Below are positions 12,741-24,864 of a stretch of 64,000 nt of DNA, piece by piece (position 1 is the stretch's first letter; the number at the start of each line of letters is the position of its first letter). A model generated the notes under the pieces. That model saw nothing but the letters and a program-made list of their open reading frames with translations, did not search any database and was not told the origin of the DNA. The stretch is taken from positions 24,271,501 through 24,335,500 of the forward strand of contig JBAIAC010000026.1 of NCBI GenBank assembly GCA_037349315.1, read 5' to 3'. Origin of the DNA: Chelydra serpentina. Its lineage: Eukaryota; Chordata; Testudines; Chelydridae. The translations under genes and the position numbers were made by a program.

Positions 12741-15146
12741 CTTCTTAAATCAGAAGTCTATCAATTCTGGGGTTAAGAGTTTCCTGAGAATTTGCTAATA
12801 CCCTCCACCGGAAAGAAAGTAGGCCTGTATGACAAAAAGCTGGATGGCCTTCGTTGTCATGATATGTTCAGGGACAACTAACAACAGGCCTCTGCTTTCA
12901 GAATTTAATTTTATACATGTAAAGAACTTTACAAACTAAAGATCACTGCGTTTCTACCACCTTTCCCCCATACATCAGGTGACCTTCTCCTTGAAAGAAA
13001 ATTCTTAAAGCAAGTGAAAAACAAAAAATACTTTCATGGGGAATGTCACCTGGAGTAAACGGGTCAGGGAAACAGAGTGACCTTTTGATTGTAAAAGTTC
13101 TTTACATTTATAAATGTACACAGTAAAAACAGTCCAACTTTCCAGTGGAGGGTCTGAGCAAGTTTTCAGGCCCAGCAAGGCACCTCTCCCTTGCAGTAAA
13201 CTTTGTAAAAGAAAAGCAGCACGAGGGCAGTTTTAGGCAGGTATGAGATGGGCAGGGCAATATAAAGCCCTTTATCTTAGGCGGCATATCGGGAAAAGGA
13301 TAACAGATGGTACAACAGAGTTTAACTTTATAGTACTTGACAGGCAGAGCTGCACAAAATACCTGATCGAGAGCATCAGTCCTGAGTGAAGTGGGACTGA
13401 CAGACTGCAAGTGACATAGGGCTCCAGGGGAGAGTGGGGTAGAGAAGTCCAGTTACTGTAGAGGGGACAGCATAAGCAAAAGAGCAACTCCAACCATGAA
13501 AGGTTGTGGGAAGGGACAGAGGGGGGGGTCAAGGCTGGAGACAGAAAGTAAACAGAGACCAGGAGCCAGAGTAAGTGGAAAAAGATCAGAAAGGGGTTGA
13601 GTTGAACAAGTTTGGAAAACAAAGAGGGCAGCCTGGTTAATGGGTTGAAGACCCTTAAGGTACCAAAGTTGGATGGTGACATGGTCTTGCTTCCTTGGGC
13701 AAGGATAAGTCATGCTGCATTGTTCCGGAACCCTTAAAGTTAGAGAGTAGGGATTCAGAAAAACCATAAAACTGGCAATTACAGTAGTCAAAATGGGAAA
13801 CAATTAGGGCATAATAAGAATTCAAACAATGCTGGGGTCAAGGTCAGGACAAATTCTGGCAATTTTGTATAGGCAGTGGGGTAAGCAGATTTACTGATGA
13901 GGCAGCTAAATTAAGGTCCATGTTAAGGTAAGTTCTGGTGTACATTTGCAATGAGAAACAAAGAAGAATTTCTAAACAGAAACAGGACCAAACTCTGAAC
14001 TATTCTGTAGTAGAATAAGTACCAGTCTGAGTCACAATAGGCAGAGAGAGGGATCAGAGAGCAAATCAAGGGAGACGAAGTTGGTGTCCTCTTCATGGAA
14101 GTTGTCTCCAAGGTGGAAGGTATATAAAGAAAAGAAGTGGGCCACGAACAAATCTTTGGAGCACTGAAGAGCAGAAATTATATACAGAAGATGTCCGTAC
14201 ATCCAGATGCCGGGACAGAGAGCCAAGAATTCATGCAATGTGGTGGGGAAGGGAGTGGTGGTGCCCAAAATTCATGCATTTAAGGAAAAGCCCCAAATGT
14301 ATGAAGTGGAATGTGTGTAAGAACTGAGCCTACCGAGGTGGGGGTAAGGACAGAAATGATTAATTAGTATCAGGAGGAAGCACTGATTTACTGGGGAGAT
14401 TGAACTGATTTTATTTGAGCAGACAGAATTGAGGAACTGGTATGTGTGGGGACAGGGATGATTCACTGGGTGTAAGGATGTAAATTAATGAGGAGTGGCT
14501 TTCAGGAAGCCATGACCTTCTGGAGTGTGGCTATTTTACACCCATGCTAATGCTTAGTCCTCAAAGGAGGAGGGGGCTCAAGGACATTTGGAAACCCTTG
14601 CCTGAGACATTTTTTGGAACACGTAGGGACAGAGAATAGTACAAATATAGAACAATAAAAATTACATGAAGTAAAAACAATTTCCTGAAGCTGATCCTTC
14701 TCCTCTGTTAGTGTTTCTCTCTTCCTGACTTTTCCGGATTGTTTTTCCTTTCATTTGTACCTTTTTTATAGTTATTTTCATTATCGTCCCTTAATTCCCT
14801 ATAGTCTACATCCAAAACAACTACATTAAAAGAATGTTAAAGATTGAAAATTCAAAGCATTCAAAAGTTAGGAAATGCCAGAGTTCAGGGTGCCCATAAT
14901 TATGGCTCAGGGAAAATAAGAGATATGAACATTTATTGATAATGTCAACTGAGTTGCTTCCATTCTCCTCTGGCTTATCTGGACCTCTTCCTCTTTGAGA
15001 AGTGGATAATCTCTCTGATTGCAGCATAGGGAAATGTTTTCTCTTGGAGAAACTGTTACTACTTAGTTCCAAGAAAAATATTTAGAACAAGGAAAAAAAA
15101 AAGAAAAAGAAAAAAGGATGAGTTGTGAGAGAAGTGGGATTCAAAC
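12741..15146. other. Non-coding; possible old repeat, no gene
   Basis: Several minus-strand ORFs of 60-136 codons lie at 13108-14466. They follow a purine-rich plus strand (for example 'gaaagtaaacagagaccaggag') that is poor in stop codons on the reverse, and have no recognised domain. Part of 13600-13700 shares wording with 8795-9010, suggesting one dispersed repeat. A purine-rich tract lies at 15090-15120. Confidence 0.45.
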
Positions 15147-15149
15147 TAA

Positions 15150-15445
15150 GGGTAGGTCTACACTTACCCGTCGCGTCGGAGGCGTCGGATCGATGTTCTG
15201 GGTTCGATTTATCGCGTCTTGTCTAGACGCGATAAATCGAACCAGGAAGTGCTCCCCCGTCGACGCTGGTAATCCAGCTCGACGAACGGAGTAGGCAGAG
15301 TCGACGGGGGAGCCTGCGCGCCGTGTGTGGACCCCGGGTAAGTGCTTTTTCATTCGAACTAAGATAGTTCGACTTCAGCTACGTTATTCACGTAGCTGAA
15401 GTTGCGTATCTTAGTTCGAATTGGGGGGTTAGTGTAGACCAGCCC
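15150..15445. mobile_element. 296-bp Harbinger-like MITE
   Basis: Termini GGGTAGGTCTACACT and AGTGTAGACCAGCCC are inverted repeats (13 of 15) flanked by TAA at 15147-15149 and 15446-15448, the 3-bp duplication expected for PIF/Harbinger elements. Internal palindromes are conspicuous: 'ttcgatttatcgcgtc' against 'gacgcgataaatcgaa' around 15203-15240, and 'gacttcagctacgt' against 'acgtagctgaagtt' around 15370-15403. A related copy lies at 26510. Confidence 0.88.
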
Positions 15446-16616
15446 TAAGAGAAGCAAAGGCAGCACATACACCAACAGCTACTAGGCAGACACAATGCTG
15501 ATAGGACAACAAGAGGGTTTCAGCAGAGTTTATTGCCCCAATTAACAGGTGGCATTCCAAACACAAATTCTGCAAGGAAAATGATTAAATTCTCCATGGC
15601 ATTTACCATAATTCTTAAAAAGCAGAGGCAGAAATCTTGCTAATTATAGTATGTTTGTTTTCACTATATAGGTCCTTGAGGCAATCAGTTCCACATTAGG
15701 AATACAAAAATACTGTGAGAGAAATACAAATATGGGTATGTCAATGTACCCGGAGAAAAGTTTCCATCATTAGCTGCTGAGCACCCCACACCAATTAAAA
15801 TAACCAGCAAAAGCCAGGCATTTAATGCTGGAATAATTAATAGCAGAGCACAATTAATATATTTCACAGAAACAAGGAGACAGAGAGCGTACCACCCGCC
15901 AATTATTCATCACTTGCCTTCTGACAGTGAAAAATAGGGACTGGAAGCGCTTTGCTTTTCCACTTTCCAGTAGTCTAGCTACCTAGAGAACCTCTCACTG
16001 GGACTCTCTTCATTTCTGTGAACACTGACTGTTAATATAGCCACTGGAGATGAGATGCCATGCATTAAGGGGTCCATCCAGCAAAGAAGAGCTTAACCAC
16101 ATGCTTAAGTTTAAGCAGCTGAGGTACTCCATTGAAGACAAGAGTCTTGCCTATATTAGGAAAATTGGTCATGTGTAAAAACATGCTAACTATGTGTTAA
16201 TATGTTTTAACTCATATTTTTAAACACTTATGATGAGGGGGATTAACACCTTTAAAAACATACTGGCTAGTGGTGGTTGTCCCTGGGAGGTGGAAGGGGC
16301 ATGACCAATACGGTCAGTTACTTAAAATCAAGCATGTGCATAAGCGGTTTGCTGGGTCAGGGCACAGCTAAGAAAACAGAGAGGTACAAGGTCTTAAAAA
16401 GCAAGACTGCAAACTGTGCTGGGGTGCAGGAGATTTTTACAAGAATCTGTGCTAGTGTTGATCATCTGAAACACTTAACATTTCCGCCCTCTCAAATCTA
16501 CCTATGTGTTGCAATATTCTCGCTTTTTCTAAAGCCAAAAATAATGTCAGATTAGCAATGGGTCATAGACCAAGGAAACATTTTGAAATCAATGGGAGAT
16601 TAAGGTACCCAGCACC
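15446..16616. other. No gene; AT-rich, candidate conserved non-coding sequence
   Basis: The stretch 15560-15960 lacks recognisable repeats and is rich in homeodomain-like TAATTA/ATTAAT cores ('ggaataattaatagcag', 'gagcacaattaatat', 'gctaattatag'). That texture is typical of vertebrate developmental enhancers, but conservation cannot be assessed here. The 92-codon ORF at 16277-16555 shows no domain. Confidence 0.35.
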
Positions 16617-16624
16617 ATATAGGA

Positions 16625-17170
16625 CAGGGGTGGGCAAACCTTTTGGCCTGAGGGCTATATCGGATTCTGAAACTGTATGGAGGGCCGGGTAGGGAAGGCT
16701 GTGCCTCCCCAAACAGCCTGGCCCCTATCCCCCTCTCCCACTTCCTGCCCCCCTCAGAACTCCTACCCCATCCAACCCCCCCTCCTCCTTGTCCCCTGAC
16801 CACCCGCTTCCAGGACCCCATCCCCTATCTAACCCCCCCCCGTTTCCCATCCCCTGACTGCCTTCCCCACCCCCCCAGAACCTCTACCCCATCTAACCGC
16901 CCCGTGCTCCCGTCCCCTGACTGCCACCCTGGGACCCCCTACCCCGTATCCAACTCCCCACCCCCTTACCATGCCGCTCAGAGCACCAGGACTGGCAGCC
17001 GCTGCACTGCCTAGCGGGAGCTTGCAGTCCTGCCGCCCAGAGCACTGGTGGCATGGTGAGCTGAGGCTGCGGGGAAGGAGGGACAGCATCCCCGGCCAGG
17101 AGCTCAAGGGCTGGGCAGGAGGGTCCCGCAGGCCACATGTGGCCCGCAAGGCATAGTCTGCCCACCTCTG
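16625..17170. mobile_element. 546-bp hAT-like MITE, GC-rich
   Basis: It starts CAGGGGTGGGCAAACC and ends TCTGCCCACCTCTG, flanked by a perfect 8-bp duplication ATATAGGA at 16617-16624 and 17171-17178. The plus strand of the left two thirds is C-rich ('cccctgaccac', 'ccatccaacccc' repeated), which removes stop codons on the minus strand and creates the spurious ORFs at 16600-17165. The right end carries 'ccacatgtggcccgcaagg'. It is related in its ends to 9523-10031. Confidence 0.92.
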
Positions 17171-17178
17171 ATATAGGA

Positions 17179-18719
17179 GGTGCTCAACTGGGCTTTTTAT
17201 TACTGGAGAGAGGCTTCAGTTCCTTTGCCGATATTAATTCGTGTTTGCAACCAAGGTAAGCTAACGTAAATTACCTGAACTCTGCTGTTAGCATTACTAT
17301 AGTATCTGTGTGTTCTGTTCTATAAAGATTTACAAAGCCTCTTTAGAAAGACAAATCTGAGTGACTGGCTGATTGAGCGTCTAACACAGCCAAAGCCAAT
17401 TCTCACCTTCATTTCCCTTTTCCAGGCTATCCCACCAGGGTGCAATCAAAAGCAGGTCTAAAATGTATTATATTGTTCTGAACTCTGCCAACTACTTGTC
17501 CCATCCCCTCCAAATGCAGACAAGACAAATGTTGAGTTTCATATTGACCTGGACCTATTCTATCGCTAAGAGGTTACTGGTTTGCTAGCTGCCTCAGTGA
17601 TTCTTCTTAGCTGAACTCGCTCCCTTCCAAAATATTTAGCTCCCCACTGAGTCCCACATCAATCACCTGCCTCAGACATATCACATTTCCAGGATGTGTC
17701 AAGACACACACAGGTGTTTCAGCATATGGCTGGGAAGCCTCACTGCCTCTAGATGTCCATGGATGAAATCTGAATGCGGCGTCTGAGTATTACATGAACA
17801 ACATTTGTAGTCATGCCTCCAGATTTCATATTTCAGGCCATGGAGGCCAGGAAGGATGTTCCCACATACGCAGCACTGAATCATTGGCGCTTGCCTTTCT
17901 CTAAGTATCAGGTATCAGCTGCTGCCACAGGCAGGATCTCGGACTGGTTAGCTCAAAGGTCTGATCTGCTCCGGTTTGAAACTACAGGAATGAAATATAG
18001 GATGTTAGCCACACAACGAACAGCCTTTCATTCTAAAGGGAGCAATGGAACCAGAAACCCTTCCAACACTCAACAATTTACCCCTAGGAGTGATATCAAT
18101 TGGCCAGGCTCCTTTTCATGACCCCAGATGCCTAGAACAGTCCAGCTTGTAGTAAAAATCTTACTCACAGCTACACCTGAATTACGCAAGTCAACCTATG
18201 GCTGCTAAGTAGTTAAAAGCCAATGCTTAGATAGATATTTTTATACCATAAACTGATTACTGACCTAGTCATTATAGATGGACACACAGTAAACAACTTA
18301 TACCCTGAACAGGTCCAACACTGAATGATGTTTTATTCAACACAAACATCACAAACATTGGTAGGGAGCTGAATTCAAGGCTTTACACAGCACATACTGG
18401 CAAGATGCCATTTAGGTGCAGTGCAATTCATGCTGTACTTACAAATGTGCCGTGAGAAAAGAAGAACGTGAATATGCTGTTGGGAGTTCAAGAATTTTAA
18501 TGATCATCTGAGCTCTCAGAAACATGCCACAAAGGTAAAGATATGATGGATATTACTACGGGCAAAAAGTAAACCAAGGTTCATTCCCAGTTACCTAATA
18601 TGCAAAAGAACTTTTTCACTCTAGCCTTTGATAGACTTCCCTAGGCAGGCATGACAAGCAGGGGGATGGCTGTAATTATTTTAATACCCATTTATATTAC
18701 AGTAGCATCCAAAGGTCTC
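17179..18719. other. Non-coding, no gene recognised
   Basis: No transposon termini, RNA gene or domain-bearing ORF recognised. The ORF at 17813-18121 has no family match I know. Confidence 0.5.
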
Positions 18720-19253
18720 AGGTCAGGACTTGGCCCTATTATACTCGGCCCTACAGAAACATAAATGGGGACATGATCCCTACCCCGAAAAGTTTGCAAT
18801 CCAAAGTCAAAACTTCACTCGTTTTTTATACCGGCTGGAGGACACAAACTACTTCAGGAATGTAGACTACGCTCTGAGGGTGGCAGCGACCACTGTTGCG
18901 TGCAGACCAATACCATGCCTCTTGGAGCTGCTGCCAAGGCTGTGTGCTGCCACGCTCCCCTATAATCTCACCATACACCCTTGTGTGTTTATACATGACT
19001 CCAGTAATGAGCTTTCAAAAGGCTGGAAACAGCCAGCGCGGTCAGTCATCCGCTGGAATTGTGAGATCTTGCAAGTTGTCACTTTTATATTAAACTGATG
19101 TATAAAAACCCAAGTGAGTGTGCCAGTCTGATCAGCAACAGCTAGGAAAGAAACACACTGCACAGCTTTGGGATTGTTTGCTGTAGGCTTCTGATTGATC
19201 TTGCTATGATTTCCTGGGCCTTTTAAAATCACCCGTTGAAGGAGAGATCCTAT
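18720..19253. other. Non-coding, with an old repeat phrase at 18735-18815
   Basis: The segment 'aggacatgatccctaccccgaaaagtttgcaatccaa' type wording at 18767-18805 resembles the widely dispersed amniote repeat phrase 'ccctgccccaaagagcttacaatctaa'. The 122-codon ORF at 18730-19098 runs through it and is not a recognised protein. Confidence 0.4.
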
Positions 19254-19402
19254 TGGGATCCAGGAAATGGGCGGGCACTACTAGGATCCAGGAAGTGGCT
19301 AGGCACTACTAAAGGATCCAGTACTAAAGTACTAAAGGATCTAGTACTAAAGTAGTACTAGGCACTACTAGGATCCAGGAAGTGGGCAGGCTCTACTAAA
19401 GG
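19254..19402 (-). repeat. Tandem 'ggatccaggaagtgg' repeats, LINE tail
   Basis: Units beginning GGATCCAGGAARTGG and ending GGCACTACTA start at 19256, 19284 and 19371, with a scrambled unit at 19314 made of 'gtactaaag' repeats. They abut the 3' end of the minus-strand LINE coding relic that follows, so they probably form its 3' untranslated tail. Confidence 0.7.
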
Positions 19403-19790
19403 ACCTCCCCGCAGCCTAAGGGGAATAGCCACAGGTCCGGGATTCCAAGTGAGTACGGGGGACAACTAAAGATAGAACAGGGACAGGAGTGAGGTCGGAG
19501 GGCTAAACGAAGGGAACCTGACAGGGACACCGAGCAGAGAACCCCGGACAGCGCCCACTGCTCCTCAAAGGTGTCAAGGGAGCCAGCGGACGCCGCCCAG
19601 AGGAACTCTGCCTGGATGCGTGAGTGGACGGAGGATAGGAAATGGGGTCTCCTGTGGTATAAGACTGTGGGCCTATCAGCCAACCTCCTCTCCCTGGTTT
19701 GGTAAATGGTCATTTTGGTCAGGGCTAGGAGGAGGTTGACAAGGAGGTTCGTGGGGCCATGGATAGGGAGTGCGTAGATAAGAAGGTGAG
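19390..19790 (-). pseudogene. Tx1-like LINE ORF2, C-terminal fragment
   Basis: A minus-strand frame runs from about 19780 to 19396, starting upstream of the first Met at 19713 with residues NLLVNLLLALTKMTIYQTR, then ...AEFLWAASAGSLDTFEEQW and ALSGVLCSV. Hydrophobic helix, 'T(R)xxRLA', then a 'FEexW...GVLCSV' motif is the layout I know from the region after the reverse transcriptase of Tx1-clade non-LTR retrotransposons. Nothing of the reverse transcriptase or endonuclease domains is present, so the copy is strongly 5'-truncated and cannot move on its own. The clade name is recalled from family memory and is less certain than the LINE call. Confidence 0.6.
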
Positions 19791-20507
19791 GGGATTAAAG
19801 GCAAATGGAATGTTCAAACATTTGCCTTTATGTGAATGAGGAGAACGTGTCAGTGGTGAAATGTATGGAATTTAAACCTAGTTCCTTGGAGCTCATTTTC
19901 TGCAAATTTACCATCATCATCTGAAACGAATATAAATACAGAATTGATATCCTTCACTATAAAGATTATTTTCCTATAGCTCTTACAACAGGAGCATTGC
20001 CATTAATATTGGACTAAAACATCACTAAAATAGCTTAACATTTCAGCATGATACTGCTGACGTTAAAGTTTGAGTGCCTTGTCTACTGAAACCTGGTGAC
20101 TCGTAACAGTAACTGAAGGCATTGTTACTTTCTCTAACATGTATCACTAGCAAAGACAATCCATAAATATCTGCATCCCATCACCCACACTCTTAAGAGT
20201 ACACCACGGCAAGGACACTACACTTTCAAGAGGGCTCCCATGTTCTGAAATGCCACCACCTGGGATTAGGTGCTCAGCATTTCAGGGAGAAACTGTTCTC
20301 TTGTATTCTGCAAGTGTTCCTGGCCATACGAATGCTTAATTCTAAAGAGAGAGAACAGTGTATGCTGCATAGTAAATTCTCATCTCTGCTATGTGAGGAT
20401 AGGCTTGGCAGAAGCTGATTTTTAAAAAAAAATAATTTTGACAGATATCAATGTTTATTTTTAAGCATTTTCTTTAGATTTGTCTCGATTTAAATTTTCA
20501 GTTTTTC
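19791..20507. other. Non-coding, no gene recognised
   Basis: AT-rich sequence with no recognisable transposon ends or domains. Confidence 0.5.
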
Positions 20508-20531
20508 TATCTATCTATCTATCTATCTATG
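20508..20531. repeat. (CTAT)n microsatellite
   Basis: About six tandem CTAT units, followed by a G-rich run (ggatttgggggggttgggg). Confidence 0.95.
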
Positions 20532-20621
20532 GATTTGGGGGGGTTGGGGAGATGGTTTGTGTGTACACTGTGAAACCAAAGTTTCCCGACATTTACCAAT
20601 AAAAAACTAATCCTTCCAAGC

Positions 20622-20705
20622 CTACTTGATTCAGCAAAGCACTTAAACACATGAGTAACCTAAAGCACTTATGCACATGCTTAAGTGTTTTACTGAATCA
20701 AGGCC
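20622..20705. repeat. Fold-back repeat ('agtgttt' family)
   Basis: The left arm 'ttgattcagcaaagcactta' pairs with the right arm 'ttaagtgttttactgaatcaa' around a short centre. It is one of the recurrent palindromic repeats of the window. Confidence 0.65.
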
Positions 20706-21350
20706 AAAATAAGGTTTCAGCACTGTAAGAGCTGAGAGAAGATTTTTGGCCCAGCATTTAAAAAAAAAATCTTTACAAGCTGAAATTGTTTTCTCGGAGC
20801 GATTCTGTAGGAAGGGTTACATCGTGCCATCACACCCCATGGAAACCAGAGAGCTTTGGTTTTCACATTACCAGAAGGGGGTTACCTGACGTATAGAAAA
20901 CTGAGCATATCTCAGAGGCATGTCCTGTTATAAAAGGAGCTCAGGATCTGCGCCATTCAAAAATGGAGCAATGCCACACATAGGTAAAAGGAGCCTGACA
21001 AAGGAGCCTGACATTGAAATGCTGAATGTCCTCAACTACCACAGATCACAGGAGCTAGGGTTTAACATTCATTAAGTCCACTGATTCCAAGTATTACTAG
21101 CAGAGAAGCAGAAATAGGTCATTATTTTACATTAAAAGGTCTCTACTTCCCAGGTCTCTGGCATTTCTGCTTTGACATCCTCTCTCTGCACTCAGATTTT
21201 TAAGTTTTTTTTATTATGAGGCTGTCCCAGGCCTTCTGAATCAAGACATTATCAGGGGGCCTCCTCCAAGGCGACTAGAAAGGGGCTAACACTGTGGTGT
21301 ATCAAACAGTCACATTTTTCGGTGTTTTTTTTAACAGGAAGTCCAAGGGT
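20706..21350. other. Non-coding, no gene recognised
   Basis: Contains a small tandem duplication 'aaaggagcctgaca' at about 20986-21013. No coding or transposon signal. Confidence 0.5.
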
Positions 21351-21358
21351 ATCATGAG

Positions 21359-21643
21359 TAAGGCTACAATTTAGTCACGGGTATTTTTAGTAAACGTCAT
21401 GGACAGGTCACGGGCAATAAACAAAAATTCACGGCCCGTGACCTGTCCATGACTTATACTAAAAACACCTATGTTTAAACTGGGGGGGAGGAAGGGTCCT
21501 GGGTGTGTGTGTGTGGGGAGCTGCTGCTGGACGGCACATGGGGGGGAGCTGCTAGGAGGGGCACCTGGGGCAAACACACTGGCCCCTGCATAAATCACGG
21601 AATCTGTGACTTCCATGACCTCCGTGACAGACATGGAGCCTTA
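21359..21643. mobile_element. 285-bp hAT-like MITE ('cacgggt' type)
   Basis: Begins TAAGGCTACAATTTAGTCACGG and ends GTGACAGACATGGAGCCTTA; flanks are ATCATGAG (21351-21358) and ATCACGAG (21644-21651), an 8-bp duplication matching at 7 of 8. A strong internal palindrome pairs 'gtcatggacaggtcacggg' (21397-21415) with 'cccgtgacctgtccatgac' (21435-21453), with a second arm pair 'gggtatttttagtaaa' / 'tactaaaaacacct'. Such nested hairpins are typical of MITEs. Confidence 0.88.
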
Positions 21644-21651
21644 ATCACGAG

Positions 21652-22565
21652 TAGTAATTTCATCTTTGTCCATTTACTAATATTTGCATCTATCTTGTAT
21701 ATTTCTAGCGCACCCTAGCCTAATGGGGCCATATTTTCAAAAGAAATCAATACCCACTGGGTGCTGAGCTCACTAAAATCTGGCCCTAAAACCTAATAAT
21801 TCTGTGCTAGCCCATCTGAGATTAGGAATCCTTCACCAATATTCTTGTACTTTTGAGCTTCCCTGCTAATTATGAATTGAAGGAATCTTTCAGGAAACAG
21901 TCCTTCTAGCAACCTCCTGATGTTTTGCAAATTTTCTTTAGCCAATAATGTATCAGTTACCATTGAAACAAAAAATACACATGTGGAAGTGGAAGCTGTT
22001 CGATGCCAAATCAGGTACCGTTCGTTACTCAAGGGGAATTTCCTCATCTACAGTCTTTTCCCATTTATCAAGATAATGTATCCAGATAATTACATTTGTT
22101 TTCCACATCAAGCATGGAGGCTTATCACCCTTTCAATCTCTGCAAGTAGTCTCCAAGCCACATTTCCCAAAGTTTTGAAATCTAATTTTTTAATCTTTGG
22201 AATGGTTAAATATTGGATGTTTATCTAAATTAAATGTGCTTTGTGAGGTCTCCAGCATATTTCTCCCCATTAACTAACTACTTTACACTGTCTAGACTAT
22301 TTAGTGAAAAATAGGATTGGTGTCTCCTAGAGGAAAGTTTGGATCATGTCTCATTATTTGTAAAGAAGGAAGAGGCGAGATGACTCTTGCTTATCCCAGG
22401 TTTCTAAGATCTGTGTAACTGGTAAGTGGAGAGCACAGACCTTGGAATTTCAGAAGGATTTCTGAAAGGAGTAGCAGTATTTTCCTTCTGCACAGCATTT
22501 ACTGCTGCCCCTATTAGGCCAAATTACCAGAACTGTATCTATGCCGGGCAGTATCTCTTAACTGA
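21652..22565. other. Non-coding, no gene recognised
   Basis: Short ORFs at 21793-22228 on both strands lack domains. No transposon termini recognised. Confidence 0.5.
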
Positions 22566-23305
22566 GTCATAGAATTTAAAGCCAGAAAGAACCATTAGAT
22601 CATCTAGTCTCACATATTGTACATCATAACTATTAAATTTCACCCAGTTACCTCTGTATTAAACCCCCATAAATTGTGTTGGCTAAAACAGATCTTCCAG
22701 AAATGCATTCAGTCTTGATGGAGAATCTACCACTTTCCTTGGTAGTTTTCTCTAATGGTTAATCACCCTTGCTATTCAAAATGTGTGCCTAATTTCTCAT
22801 TTGAATTCTGCAGCTTCCAGCCATTGGTTGTTGTTATGCCTTTCGCTGTTAGATTAAAGCAACGTTTTCTACCCAGTATTTTCTCCCTGTGAAGGTACTT
22901 ATACACCGATATGAAGTCACCACTCAATCTTCTTTGTGATAAGATAAACACATTGAGCTCTCTCACGGTAAGGTATTTTCTCCAGCCCTCAAATAATTTT
23001 TGTGGCTCTTTTCTCCATCCTTTCCAGTCTGCCAACATTCTTTTAAAAACATGGATGGCAAAATTGGACACACTATTCCAGTATTGGGCTCACCAATGCC
23101 ATACAGAGGAAGAATCATCTCCCCACTCCTACTCACTACTTCCCTGTTTATATATCCAAATATCACAGTTAGCCCTTTTTGCTACAGTATCACGTGGGGA
23201 GCTCACATTCAGTTGTTTGTCCACTAAGCCCCCTAAATCCCTTTTAGAGTCACTGCTTTCCAGAAGATAGTCCCCCATTCTGTAGGTATGGCCTCCATTC
23301 CTTGT
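22566..23305 (-). mobile_element. CR1 LINE 3' fragment
   Basis: Read on the minus strand this is the 3' end of an older CR1 retrotransposon. A relic of the ORF2 C-terminus (about 23071-22772 and upstream frames) is followed by the 3' untranslated tail ending 'agactagatgatctaatgg' ... 'ctttaaattctatgac' at 22566. The frame is broken: 22963-23166 carries 'GYINREVVSRSGEMILPLYGIGEPNTG' style sequence in a different frame from the segment with LSGDFISVYKYLHRE. Divergence and frameshifts mark it as long dead. Confidence 0.85.
22772..23071 (-). pseudogene. CR1 ORF2 C-terminal relic
   Basis: The translated segment contains QRRLSGDFISVYKYLHRE and ends in NGWKLQ. This corresponds to the 'RRxRGDLIxxxxYL' ... 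'GLKLQ' motif pair after the reverse transcriptase domain of CR1 ORF2, which is much better preserved in the copy at 36560. It is interrupted upstream by frameshifts and is part of the CR1 fragment at 22566-23305. Confidence 0.75.
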
Positions 23306-24718
23306 TCTTTAGCTCTGGATCCACTAGCCCTCCCTCCAGTACTGGTTTGCATAATGTTTGAGGGGAGTTGGGTTGTTGTTAAAGCAATTCCTAGAATCAC
23401 ATTACCCTAAATAAAGAATGAAGCTGAGGAGTGGTTTTGTTTAGGTAAAAATCTTGTCAAGTTGGGTTGGGTTTGGTCCTATTTAGAAACCTTCCAAAGC
23501 TCAGGGAAGTGGGGTCCAGAGAAATAGTTCAATTTTTGACTCATCTCTGTAAGTAACTGAATGTATGCTTCAATTAAACATGTTTCACCTGCAACTAGAC
23601 CTGTGTTGCAATATCAATAAGACAGCTAACATTCAAATGCACTATGTTACAAAGAACAAAGGATCCATAACAAACTTTGTTTTAATGTGAATCTTGCAGA
23701 AATCAAGCCGGTAGACAAAAATAAACTAAAGTGTTCTTTCTTTCTGATCAGGTTTTGGGCATTCTAGCATAAGAATACCGTAATGATAAGCTCACGGGAC
23801 AGCATGGTGCATTGTTACCTAGTGTACATGCAGTGACTCATATGCCATAATGTGAATCATGGAATTCCGCTAGCACTGCTTGGGGTTCTGTGAGATCAAG
23901 TCCTACGTTGCATTCAGCTAGATGTACATCAGCCACATACACATTGGGAGGTCAATCTGAAAATTTACTGCTGCATTTTAACAACTAACCGAGAATTCTA
24001 TTTTGTTAATATAACACCTTCCCCTGCTTCTAAACATTCTGTTGAAAAACAGAATGACTTACCTAGAAATCTTTATGATAGTCAACATATGTCCTGACTT
24101 CTTTTTTTATCATTTGTGATCTGCCATGCGGAGGGAGCTGTAATTTGCTCCACGTAATTAGGTTAAATGTAATGTTGGTGATGATTGGATAGATATTATC
24201 TGATATTGTATTCGGTCATCCTCTGCTTAGCAGGCTGCCCAAAGTACTTTATTCACTTTGGGAGCCAGCAAAATTGCTGCTCAGTCAGTGGCATATTTGG
24301 ATGGACTCAGGAGAGCAAATTACCCTTAAATTTTAGGCAAGTTTATTTTAGAACCTGATCATGGTCCAAAGTGGTTTATAAAGTTCCTTAGATAAATATT
24401 TGTTTTAAAAATGAATACAGAATTTATCTGTACAAAGCCTGAGAAAGAGAAAAAACCCAAACCTACAACTCTCCTTTCATAAGTGAACTTTACAATGGTC
24501 TTTTCAGTAGAAAGTTGTTTGGTTCTATGCCAATGATCTTTTACTCTTTTTCTAATCCTTAATTAATCCCTTTTAAAAACAATTTACGTGCTGCATATTC
24601 CACTGATGCTCAGCCTTCTGTCTGCGTATATGTATCGCAACAAGATCTTTTACAGGGAGGCTAACATTTTCATAAATTACAAACTTAAATCCATAGAGGC
24701 ACTTCAGTAAAAATGAAC
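23306..24718. other. Non-coding, no gene recognised
   Basis: AT-rich. The part 24120-24300 ('ccacgtaattaggttaaatgtaatg') has the look of a repeat-free regulatory stretch but nothing more can be said. No coding exon recognised. Confidence 0.45.
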
Positions 24719-24864
24719 TGATTTTCAGAGTTGACTGGCAGCTCCTAATCAATGGGAATTTGTGTGCTTAGCACTTCTTAAACACAGGCCACTGAGGTGC
24801 CTAAATACAGATCTCATTGCCTACCTTTAGGCACCCACTTCTAAGAGCTTTGGCTCTATTTTTT
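24719..24864. repeat. Fold-back repeat ('gattttcagag' / 'ggcaccc')
   Basis: Phrases 'ctgattttcagagttgactggcag', 'ctcctaatcaatgggaa', 'aggtgcctaaatacagat' and 'tttaggcacccacttctaa' belong to the dispersed palindromic repeats that also occur at 52896 and 46790. Decayed, boundaries approximate. Confidence 0.5.

Noticed and set aside
18730..19098. 122-codon ORF
   Set aside because: Overlaps a decayed amniote repeat phrase and a pyrimidine bias; no domain recognised.
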